From CAYLZW01 sp964388085 (GTDB taxonomy: Bacteria; Myxococcota; UBA727; CAYLZW01): a stretch of DNA of 27,812 nt. Position 1 is the stretch's first letter. Every line of letters begins with the position of its first letter. The notes below the pieces were generated by a model, which was not told the DNA's origin, searched no databases, and worked only from the letters and a program-made list of their open reading frames with translations. Made by a program: the position numbers and the translations under genes. Positions 8,132 to 15,446 of this stretch are shown in pieces. The DNA lies in contig CAYLZW010000045.1 in the NCBI GenBank assembly GCA_964388085.1, forward strand, positions 1 through 27,812, in the 5' to 3' direction.

Positions 8132-10516
8132 TCAGCGGAACTTCACCGTGCGGCGCAGCTTCTGGCCCGCGTCGAGCTTCACCGTGAAGCGCTCCACCAT
8201 GCCCTTCGGCGGATGCGAGACCTCGACGCTATAGCTGCCGGCCTTCAACCTGACCGTCAGCGGCGTCGTCTCCTCGAGCGTCTTGCCGTCGATGGTGACG
8301 CGCCCCCAATAGGGAGTGCTCGTAATGGTCAGCGTGCCCTTCGCCGTCGCCTTCGGCTTCGGACGGGGCCGCTGCGTCACCTGCTGTCGTCGTGGAGTGT
8401 CCTTCACCGGCTCCGGCGTGAGGTTGAGCGTGACCTTGAGCGGCTCTCCCGCCACCGGCTCGAGCGGCTGCTCGAGCGGCTCGAAGCCGTCCGCGCGCGC
8501 GGTGACGACGAGGGGAGCGCCAGGCTTCACGTCCATCCCGGCCTCATAGGGGGAGCCATCGACGCTGACCTGCGCGTTCGCGGGAGTGACGTCGAGGACG
8601 AGCCGCACCGGCAGCGCGACGAGGTCGATGCTGCGGCGCACCTGATCCTCGCCCTCGGGGATGGGCACGGTCTCTCGGCGGGCCTCGTAGCCGGGCGCGC
8701 TCACGCGCACCTCGACGGTCTCCCCCGGCAGCACCATGAAGACGGCCGGCGGCTTGCTCGTGCCTTCGCGGCCGACGAGCTCGATGCGAGCGCTCTCGGG
8801 GCTCGCGGCCACGATGAGCGGCACGGTGTCGTCGGCGCTGACCGTGGCCGGATCGGGCGTGAGGGAGACGAGCTCGATGTCGTCGCTGCTCGACTCGAGC
8901 CCCACGACGACGGCGACGGCGAGCAAGAGGCCGACGAGGGCGGCGAGCGCGACCGCGATGAGCGGCCCTCGTCCGCGGGCGGCGCGCGGCTCGAGGCGGT
9001 TTCGCGTCGCGGGCGTGTCCTCGTGCGGCTCCGGCCGCGAGGCCCCGTCACGGCGCACCACCGCCGAGGCCCGCCCGGGGTCCATGCCGCCGAGCACGCG
9101 CGCGGGCACCGCGCTCGTCGACGTCTCGATCTCGTCATCATCGTCGGCCAGCGCGACGTGGCTCGTGTCGGCCTCGGTCTGCGAGATGACGTCATCGACG
9201 AGATCGGCGATGTCGCCGACGCGGGTCTCGGCGTCGTGCGGCGCCGCGAGGTGGCCGCCGAGCGCCTGCTCGATGCCGCTCCGCTTCCCGCTGCCGAGGG
9301 CAGCGCCCGGCTCACTCGCGCGCCGATTGCGCGGCGCCCGACGGGACACGCTCGTGCCGGTCTGCTGGCTGCTCGAGGGTGACGACACGAGGGAGGGCGC
9401 CGACGCGGCCCACACGCCGCTGTCCTTCGCCGCGCCCTTCGGCACGAGCGACTGCTGCGACGGCGTATGCGACGTGCGCGTGAGGTTCAGGTCGAGGTTC
9501 TCTCCCTCGAGCGCGGGATCGGGCTCCTCGAGCTGCTGGCGCTGCTCCTTCTCCTCGGCGAAGTGCCGATCGAGCACGGCCGCGAGCCGCTTGTTGGTGA
9601 AGGCGGGATCACGCCGGTAGAGATACGCGCGCAGCTCGTCGGCGAACGCCTCCGCCGACGGGAAGCGCTGGTCGGGATCACGCTCGAGCGCCCGCTGGAT
9701 GATGCGCATGAGCGGCGCGTCGCACAGCCCTTCGGCCTCGAGGTCGGGGATGTCGCCGCGCGTAATGTGGTCGTACACCTGGATCTCGTCGGCGCCGGTG
9801 AACAGCGTCCGGCCCGCCACGAGCTCGAACAGGATGATGCCGGCGGCGAACACGTCGACCCGGTGATCGAAGTCGCCCCGCTTCGAGAAGCGCTGCGGAT
9901 CGATCATCTCGGGCGAGAGGTAGCGCAGCTTGCCCTTGATGGTGCCGACCTGCGTCTTCTCGAGGCGGTCGCGCGCGCGCGCGATGCCGAAGTCGATGAC
10001 CTTCACGTGGCCGTCGTAGGAGAGCAGCAGGTTCTGCGGGCTGACGTCTCTGTGAATGATGCCGGCCGGTTTGCCCCAGGGATCGGTCTGGATGTGCGCC
10101 GCGTGCAGCCCCTGGAGGGCCTCGACGACGACGAAGCAGGACTCGAGCACGCCGAGGCGCTCGTCGGCCGCGCGCAGGCGCTTGACGAGCACGGAGAGCG
10201 ACTGCCCCGGTACGTACTCCATGACGAGGAAGTAGCGCCCGTCCTCTTCACCGAACTCGAGCACCTGCGCGATGTTCGGGTGCGTGAGCAGCACCGAGAT
10301 CTTGGCCTCGTCCACCATCATGCGGACGAACTGCGGGTCCTCGGAGAAGCTCGAGAGGATGCGCTTGACGGCGACGGTCTTCTCGAAGCCGTGCGCGCCG
10401 TAGCTGCGCCCGACGAAGACCTCCGCCATGCCGCCGCGCGCGATCTTCCGCAGCAGCCGATAGCGCCCGAGGCGCTTCGGCGTCGTGTCGGTACGGGTCT
10501 CCTCCTTCGCGGCCAC
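8132..10516 (-). CDS. Transmembrane Ser/Thr protein kinase with C-terminal PEGA-like repeats
   Basis: A 794-residue Hanks-type kinase. The kinase domain spans about 18-300: glycine loop IARGGMAEVF, VAVKRI (K51), Glu70 in helix C, HRDVSPQN (H155-R156-D157, N162), DFGIAR (D175) and YLSPEMI. A low-complexity Ser/Ala/Asp-rich linker (about 330-515) leads to one transmembrane helix (518-540). Three beta-rich PEGA-like units follow (about 565-615, 623-675 and 709-794; the last starts TLTITSTPYWGRVTIDG). Such kinases have a cytoplasmic kinase and an outer sensory part that may bind envelope components. I chose GTG 10516 because it follows a GGGAGG-type ribosome-binding site and sits just before the kinase fold. 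The frame stays open upstream to 10939, but that part overlaps the divergent PEGA gene and looks like antisense translation. All catalytic residues are intact. Confidence 0.9.
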   Translation of the reverse strand: MAAKEETRTDTTPKRLGRYRLLRKIARGGMAEVFVGRSYGAHGFEKTVAVKRILSSFSEDPQFVRMMVDEAKISVLLTHPNIAQVLEFGEEDGRYFLVMEYVPGQSLSVLVKRLRAADERLGVLESCFVVVEALQGLHAAHIQTDPWGKPAGIIHRDVSPQNLLLSYDGHVKVIDFGIARARDRLEKTQVGTIKGKLRYLSPEMIDPQRFSKRGDFDHRVDVFAAGIILFELVAGRTLFTGADEIQVYDHITRGDIPDLEAEGLCDAPLMRIIQRALERDPDQRFPSAEAFADELRAYLYRRDPAFTNKRLAAVLDRHFAEEKEQRQQLEEPDPALEGENLDLNLTRTSHTPSQQSLVPKGAAKDSGVWAASAPSLVSSPSSSQQTGTSVSRRAPRNRRASEPGAALGSGKRSGIEQALGGHLAAPHDAETRVGDIADLVDDVISQTEADTSHVALADDDDEIETSTSAVPARVLGGMDPGRASAVVRRDGASRPEPHEDTPATRNRLEPRAARGRGPLIAVALAALVGLLLAVAVVVGLESSSDDIELVSLTPDPATVSADDTVPLIVAASPESARIELVGREGTSKPPAVFMVLPGETVEVRVSAPGYEARRETVPIPEGEDQVRRSIDLVALPVRLVLDVTPANAQVSVDGSPYEAGMDVKPGAPLVVTARADGFEPLEQPLEPVAGEPLKVTLNLTPEPVKDTPRRQQVTQRPRPKPKATAKGTLTITSTPYWGRVTIDGKTLEETTPLTVRLKAGSYSVEVSHPPKGMVERFTVKLDAGQKLRRTVKFR

Positions 10517-10649
10517 AACGCTCCGGGGCCTCCCGCTCGGACGGAAGCCCGCCCGAAGAATCTCACCCGACGACCGCCGACGCCAACCCTCGGCCCCTGA
10601 ACAAGCCTGAGCCCTGGACTTTTCGCCGGTACGCGCTGAGTCTCCCGCC

Positions 10650-11945
10650 GTGTCCTCTCGTCGCGGCAGAGCGCAGACGGCGCGTTCGCAATGGCATCGG
10701 TGCGCCTTCCTCATCGTCCTCGTCGGGGCGCCCGCCGGCGCGTGGGCCCAAGGCGCCGGCGATGACGCCGTGTTCGCCGGCGCGGTCGCGCGCGGAGAGG
10801 CCCTCGAGGGCATGTCGGACAAGGTAGGTGCGGCGCTGGCGAGGGCCCTCGAGGAGCGCGGCGTGCGTTCGCTGGTCGACCGAGGCGGCGCGAGCGCGCG
10901 GCCCGCCGGTCGCCTGGAGGACCTCGAGCGGCTCCTCACCGACGCGCGCGGGCGCTACCTCGAAGGGGACTTCCGCGGCGCGCTCAGCCGCTCGGCGGAG
11001 GCGGTGCGCCGCTTCGAGGACACCTTCGCGTTCGAGAGCGACGACGAGGCCTGGGCGGCCTGGACCGAGCTCATGCTGGTCCGCGCGCTCGCGCTCTCCC
11101 GGCAGAACAAGACGCGCGACTCCGATCGCGCGCTCGCCGCCATCGCCTCCGCGCGCCCGAGCTACGTCCCCGATCCCGGGCTCGCGCCCCCGAGGTTCGC
11201 CTCTCGCTACGCAGCCATCCGCGACAAGCTCGAGCCGAAGCGCGTGAGCATCAGCGTCACGAGCCGCCCGGCGGGTGCGGCCGTCCTCGTCGACGGACGA
11301 GAGGTCGGCGTCACGCCGCTCGACGTCACGGACCTGTTGGCGGGGCACCATTACGTCTCGGTGCGCCTGCTCGGCGAGCGGCACGACGAGGCCCTGCTCG
11401 TGCGCGAGGGCTCGCGCGAGGTGCGCGCCGAGCTGGGTGATCCTCGTCGTCGGGCCGCCGAGCGCCTGCGCCGCGCGCTGCGCGAGGGTGGCTCCGAGGC
11501 CGCCGTAGTGGCCGCCGCGGGCGACGTCGCCACGGACACCTTCGTCGCCGTGGTCGGGCCCGGCCTCGGCGAGGTGCCGGTGCTGCTCGGCCGCATCCAC
11601 GAGCGCCGCCTGCTCTCGATCACGGCCGCGACGGTGCGCGATGACCTCGCTGACATCGACACCGTGGCCGCCGCCCTCGTCGAGAAGGCCGCCTCCGCCG
11701 AGCGCGACGCCTGGATCGACGGCGCGGACGCGGCGCCGTTGCGGCAGCGCTTCCTGGCGGCGACCGCGGGTGGCGGGGACGGCCCCGCCGAGGAGGGCGG
11801 CCTCGGCCCGCTGCTCCTCGTCGGCGCGGGCGTCGGCGCCATCGCCCTCATCGGAGCCGGCGTCATCGGCGGTATCGTCCTCTTCCTGAACCAGCCGCAG
11901 AACCCGGGCGGCATCGATGTGGTGGTGGATGCGTCCGCGCTCTGA
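10650..11945 (+). CDS. Secreted/envelope PEGA-domain protein
   Basis: The 431-residue product starts at GTG 10650 and opens with a basic stretch and a signal peptide (AFLIVLVGAPAGAWA, likely cleaved after AWA at 33). Residues 85-195 are helical and resemble the TPR-like region often found before PEGA domains. Residues 199-262 form a PEGA domain (SISVTSRPAGAAVLVDGREV then TPLDVTDLLAGHHYV). A beta-alpha segment follows (DTFVAVVGPGLGEVPVLLG). A glycine-rich hydrophobic helix at 386-413 probably anchors the protein near its C terminus. It is divergent from the PEGA kinase across 133 bp, a common myxobacterial arrangement suggesting a shared envelope role; the partnership is inference. The lipoprotein gene that follows overlaps its end by 17 bp. 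Confidence 0.82.
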   Translation: MSSRRGRAQTARSQWHRCAFLIVLVGAPAGAWAQGAGDDAVFAGAVARGEALEGMSDKVGAALARALEERGVRSLVDRGGASARPAGRLEDLERLLTDARGRYLEGDFRGALSRSAEAVRRFEDTFAFESDDEAWAAWTELMLVRALALSRQNKTRDSDRALAAIASARPSYVPDPGLAPPRFASRYAAIRDKLEPKRVSISVTSRPAGAAVLVDGREVGVTPLDVTDLLAGHHYVSVRLLGERHDEALLVREGSREVRAELGDPRRRAAERLRRALREGGSEAAVVAAAGDVATDTFVAVVGPGLGEVPVLLGRIHERRLLSITAATVRDDLADIDTVAAALVEKAASAERDAWIDGADAAPLRQRFLAATAGGGDGPAEEGGLGPLLLVGAGVGAIALIGAGVIGGIVLFLNQPQNPGGIDVVVDASAL

Positions 11946-12393
11946 ACGCTCCGGCTCGGCACGCGGGATCTCACGCCTCGCCCTCCGTGGCGTGCTCCCC
12001 GTCGTGATCGCGGCCCTGTGCTCGACGAGCGGCTGCCCGGGGCCGGCGGCCGAGCTGCGCATCGATCTGGTGCGCGGCGCCGACGCGACGCTGCAGGGGC
12101 TGGCGGCGCTGCGCTTCGTCGTGCGCGACCTCGCGGCCGACGCGCCGGAGGTGTACGGGCCCATCGAGCTCGAGGGGGACCGCCGCTATCGGCTCGCCGC
12201 CACGGTCACGCCGGGCGTGGACTTCTACGTCGACGTGATGGGCTGCACCGGCGTCGACGCGTGCGAGGGCGACGACTACATCGCGCGCGGCTGCACGTCG
12301 GTGTTGAACGTCGACACCGACACCGCCGTGGACATCGCGCTCTTCGACCGCGACCAGCCCGACGCTGCGGCCTGCCCTCCAAGGCAGCGCTGA
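11929..12393 (+). CDS. Small putative lipoprotein, function unknown
   Basis: The product is 154 residues from ATG 11929 (an alternative ATG at 11917 adds MWWW). A basic N terminus and hydrophobic stretch GVLPVVIAALCSTSGC end at Cys36, a weak lipobox (TSGC rather than L-A-G-C). The mature part is predicted beta-rich (AELRIDLVRGADATLQGLAA, LRFVVRDLAADAPEVYGPIE). It contains four further Cys residues (GCTG, ACEG, GCTS, ACPP) that could form two disulfides. It starts inside the last codons of the PEGA gene, so it is likely translationally coupled and works with it. I do not recognise a family. It ends 27 bp from the convergent prolyl-isomerase gene. Confidence 0.65.
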   Translation: MRPRSERSGSARGISRLALRGVLPVVIAALCSTSGCPGPAAELRIDLVRGADATLQGLAALRFVVRDLAADAPEVYGPIELEGDRRYRLAATVTPGVDFYVDVMGCTGVDACEGDDYIARGCTSVLNVDTDTAVDIALFDRDQPDAAACPPRQR

Positions 12394-12420
12394 CGGGCGG
12401 CGCGTCCTACGGCGGCGCCG

Positions 12421-13737
12421 TCAAGGGGCGCCGGGCGGCGGCGGCGTCGCGCCGAGCTTGAGCTGCAGGCTCGGCTGCGCGCCCGAGCCATCGAGCTTCA
12501 GGTCGCCGCCGTGCGGGTTTTGCGCGCCGGGCAACACGTTGTCCGCGGACGGCAGCGGCAGGCCCATGTGCTCTGCCCCCATGGCGCCGGCGCCGTGCGG
12601 GCTCGCGGCGGTCGCGTCCGCCGCCGCGCTGACCGAAGCTCCGGCCGGCACGCCGCGCGGCTGGTGATGGATCTCGAGCTTCGTGCTCTCTTCGAGGGTC
12701 GCGAGCAGCTTCTTCTCGACGTCGGTGCGCTGCGCGATGATCTCGGTGGCGATGATGCGGTCCTTCACGTCGTCGAAGGGCACCGACTGCTTCTTCACGC
12801 CCTGGCCGAGCAGGACGTGAAAGCCCCGGTCGCTGCGCACGACGGACGACACCTCCCCCGCCTTCAGCGCGAACGCCGCCTCGGCGAAGCCGGGCAGCAT
12901 CTCTCGCTTCGAGAACCAGCCGAGGTCGCCGCCGTTCTGCTTGGCGCTCGGATCCTCGCTCTGCTCGCGCGCCACCTTCGCGAAGGCCTGCTTGTCCTGG
13001 CCGACGACCTTCGCGCGCAGCGCCTCGGCGCGCGCCTCCGCCTTGGCGACGACGTCAGCCGGCGCGTCCGCCGCGACCCCGACGAGGATGTGGCTCACCG
13101 ACACGCGATCGTCGCTGCCCCAGCGATCCTTGTCCCTCTCGTAGAGCGCGCGCGCCGCCTTCTCGTCGACCTTTGGCAGCTCTCCGTAGACCTTCTCCAT
13201 GAGCTTCTTGACGCTGAGATCGATGCGCAGGTCACGTTCGAAGGCAGCCTCGTCGCTGCGCATGTTCTTCAGCACGTCGGCCAGCGTGCGGCCGTCGCTC
13301 AGCCGGCTCACCAGACGATCGCGCTCGGCCTTTACCTCCACGTCGCTGGCGACGAGCCCGCGCTTCTTCGCCTCCTCGAAGAGCAGCCCGCGCTTGAGCA
13401 GCTGCTTGAAGGACGGCAGCTCGAGCGCCGCCACCGCGTCCGCGGGGAGCTGACCGGGCGGCACCCCCACGCGCGCGGCGGTGTGGATCATGGCGCGCTC
13501 GAGGTCGGCGCGCGTGAACACGCTCTCTCCGACGGTGACGATCTTCTCCTCGGGAGGGAGCGCCATGAGCCCGTCGTACACCGGCGGCGCGGCGTCGGCG
13601 GCCGCGGCTCCCCCCGCGAGGCCCGCCGGAGGGAGCTCGGCGTCGGTCGCCTCCTCCTCCGCGCCTTTGCAGGCCGCGAACGACGACAGCGCGGCGGGGA
13701 TGAGCACGAGCGCGAGGCGCGACGAAGGGAAGCGCAC
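12421..13737 (-). CDS. Parvulin-type peptidyl-prolyl isomerase lipoprotein (SurA/PrsA-like)
   Basis: A 438-residue predicted lipoprotein: hydrophobic RLALVLIPAALSSFAAC with Cys23 as the likely lipidated residue, then an Ala/Pro/Asp-rich linker. Residues 65-190 form the SurA-N-like helical chaperone region (VTVGESVFTRADLERAMI, FKQLLKRGLLFEEAKKRGL). The parvulin domain covers about 212-315, with VSHILVG, the AREQSEDPSAKQNGGDLGWF block and GFHVLLGQG. It should help fold exported or outer-membrane proteins in the periplasm. The last 90 residues (Ala/Gly/His/Pro-rich, ending GATPPPPGAP) are an unusual low-complexity tail. Start is GTG 13737, preceded by GGAGG with a short 4-nt spacer. It is the last gene of the minus-strand run that begins with the arginine deiminase. 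Confidence 0.92.
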   Translation of the reverse strand: MRFPSSRLALVLIPAALSSFAACKGAEEEATDAELPPAGLAGGAAAADAAPPVYDGLMALPPEEKIVTVGESVFTRADLERAMIHTAARVGVPPGQLPADAVAALELPSFKQLLKRGLLFEEAKKRGLVASDVEVKAERDRLVSRLSDGRTLADVLKNMRSDEAAFERDLRIDLSVKKLMEKVYGELPKVDEKAARALYERDKDRWGSDDRVSVSHILVGVAADAPADVVAKAEARAEALRAKVVGQDKQAFAKVAREQSEDPSAKQNGGDLGWFSKREMLPGFAEAAFALKAGEVSSVVRSDRGFHVLLGQGVKKQSVPFDDVKDRIIATEIIAQRTDVEKKLLATLEESTKLEIHHQPRGVPAGASVSAAADATAASPHGAGAMGAEHMGLPLPSADNVLPGAQNPHGGDLKLDGSGAQPSLQLKLGATPPPPGAP

Positions 13738-13791
13738 GAGACCTCCGGGTTGCCGTCGCCGAGCGAGGGCGACAGCTGTTCGAGGCGCCGG

Positions 13792-14277
13792 TCAGCGCCC
13801 CAGGGCGGCGAGCGCGTCGCCCGCGTAGAAGCCGGATAGCACGGCGACGCCCTGCCCGCGGGCCCCCCCGAGCAGGCGCAGGTGCACGACGGACGCGGGC
13901 GTGATGTCGAGGCGCGCGGGCACACCGAGGAGCTCGGCGCAGAGCTCCGGCAACAGCGGCAGGTGCGAGACGAGGAAGAGCCGGCGCGCGTTGGCGGCAA
14001 ACACCTCGTCCGCCAGCGCGCGCGCGGAGCCCTGGGGCGTCAGGCCGGCGTTCTCGACGAGCCTCGTCTCGAGCACGGCGGCGACGCGCTCGGCGGTCTG
14101 GCGGGCGCGCAGGAACGGGCTGTGCCACATCGCGTCCGCGCGCACGCCCGTGGTCGCGAGCGCGCGCGCGACGCAGCCGACGTCGTGCGCGCCCGCGCTC
14201 GTCAACGGACGCGCGGCGTCACCGCCGAGGGCGTCCGGTGCCGCGTGACCGTGCCGCATCAACCAGACGTCCCGCAT
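13792..14277 (-). CDS. sixA: SixA-like phosphohistidine phosphatase (histidine phosphatase superfamily)
   Basis: The product is 161 residues, a typical SixA length. The catalytic motif MRHGHA places Arg8, nucleophile His9 and Gly10. RPLTSAGAHDV, SPFLRARQTAE (Arg57 region) and LVSHLPLLPEL (second His, H105) complete the superfamily active site. SixA removes phosphate from His in phosphorelay or PTS-type proteins. Here no HPt or PTS gene is nearby, so the target is unknown. ATG 14277 has a GGAGAG ribosome-binding site. It lies 110 bp after the HEAT-repeat gene and 54 bp before the prolyl isomerase, all on the minus strand, so it may or may not belong to the same transcript. Confidence 0.88.
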   Translation of the reverse strand: MRDVWLMRHGHAAPDALGGDAARPLTSAGAHDVGCVARALATTGVRADAMWHSPFLRARQTAERVAAVLETRLVENAGLTPQGSARALADEVFAANARRLFLVSHLPLLPELCAELLGVPARLDITPASVVHLRLLGGARGQGVAVLSGFYAGDALAALGR

Positions 14278-14387
14278 GCCGCTCTCCGTCGTGACCGAGC
14301 GAGGCTACCGCGTAGCGGCGCCGTCCGACGAGCGCGCCCCGGGGTCGTTCCGCGCGTCTTTTTGCGAGGCCCTACCGCTCGAGGGCG

Positions 14388-15446
14388 CTATCGCGGGGAG
14401 GAGCCGCGCTCGATGGCGCGCAGCACGCGTCGCTCCGCGCGTCGCGCGCGGTCGCGCAGCGCGGCCGGACGGTGCTCGTCCTGCTGCAGCGCCCGCAGGC
14501 GTGCCGTCACGCTCGGGTCCGCCACCATGCCGAGCGCGTCGATGACGGCGGACGAGACGAGCGTCGCGTCCGAGCGCTCGAGCATCTGTACGAGCGCCGA
14601 CGAGGCGCACGCTCGCATCTTCTCGGCCTCTGTGTCCGGCAGCCTGCCGAGCGCCCACGCGCTCGCGCCGTTGCCGAGGGCGAGCGCGGTCGCGCGCTCC
14701 AGCGTCGGATCGCTCGCCACCTGCGCGAGCTTGGCCAGCGCCTGCAAGGCGTCGAGCGAGCGCACCTGCGCGAGCCCGGCGACCGCGGCGGTGCGGAGCT
14801 CCTCCGGCACCGCGTGCTTGCTGCCGGCCGTGTCGGAGAGGAGGCCCGCGAGCACGCTCACCGCCCGCGCGTCGCGCGTCTTCCCGAGCGCGGTGGCCGC
14901 CACGCGGCGGCGCTCGATCGGCTGTTCGTCGTCGAGCAGCGCGCCACGCAGGACATAGAACGCGCTCTCGTGCCGGGAGTCTCCGAGCGCGAGCATGAGG
15001 CCCGCGTTCAGCTGCTCCCGCTCCTTCTGCACCAGGCGCTGCACGTCGTGGGCGGACCGCTTCCCGAAGCGCTCCGCGCGCGAGAAGGGATAGTCGGCGT
15101 CACCCGCGAGCAGCAGCTCGGCGACGAGCGCGGCGGGCACGACGTCGTCCCGCACGAGGCGCGTCAGCTCGCGCGCCACCTCGGGCTCCGGGCGCCGCAG
15201 CGCGAGGTAGCGTTCGGGGTTCAGCCCGTCGAGGTGCAGGAGGCGCTCCGTCGCGGCCGGGTGCGTGCGGCGCGCGAGCTCGGCCGCGGCGACGAGGTCC
15301 TCTCGCCAGCTGGCGTCGCTCCACGCGCTGCTCGCGACCTGTTGCTCGAGCGAGCCCGGATCGTGTGCGGCGCCCTCTTGTGCGATGGCGGGCGCGCTCA
15401 GCAGGGCGATCGCGACGACGACGGAGGAGGTCATGCGCAGCCTCAT
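14388..15446 (-). CDS. Exported HEAT-repeat protein, coupled to the arginine deiminase gene
   Basis: The product is 352 residues from ATG 15446, which overlaps the deiminase TGA by 4 bp (ATGA). A signal peptide, TSSVVVAIALLSAPAIAQ, is visible with cleavage likely after AIA. The rest is alpha-helical with repeating HEAT-type units from about 145 to 325 (for example RRRVAATALGKTRDARAVSV, ELRTAAVAGLAQVRSLDAL, VSSAVIDALGMVADPSVTAR). HEAT repeats form a protein-binding superhelix. Its position suggests it binds or regulates the deiminase or its substrates in the periplasm or outside; that is inference. The frame is open further upstream to 15596, but that part lies antisense to the deiminase C terminus in another frame and lacks a signal peptide, so 15446 is preferred. 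Confidence 0.82.
   Translation of the reverse strand: MRLRMTSSVVVAIALLSAPAIAQEGAAHDPGSLEQQVASSAWSDASWREDLVAAAELARRTHPAATERLLHLDGLNPERYLALRRPEPEVARELTRLVRDDVVPAALVAELLLAGDADYPFSRAERFGKRSAHDVQRLVQKEREQLNAGLMLALGDSRHESAFYVLRGALLDDEQPIERRRVAATALGKTRDARAVSVLAGLLSDTAGSKHAVPEELRTAAVAGLAQVRSLDALQALAKLAQVASDPTLERATALALGNGASAWALGRLPDTEAEKMRACASSALVQMLERSDATLVSSAVIDALGMVADPSVTARLRALQQDEHRPAALRDRARRAERRVLRAIERGSSPR

Noticed and set aside
10517..10939. N-terminal extension of the kinase reading frame upstream of GTG 10516
   Set aside because: The extension overlaps the divergent PEGA gene, is Ser/Arg/Ala-rich without structure, and the ribosome-binding site and kinase fold begin at 10516.
12409..12421. 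Short hairpin ACGGC-GGC-GCCGT between convergent stops
   Set aside because: A 5-bp stem in very GC-rich DNA with no U-tract is expected by chance.
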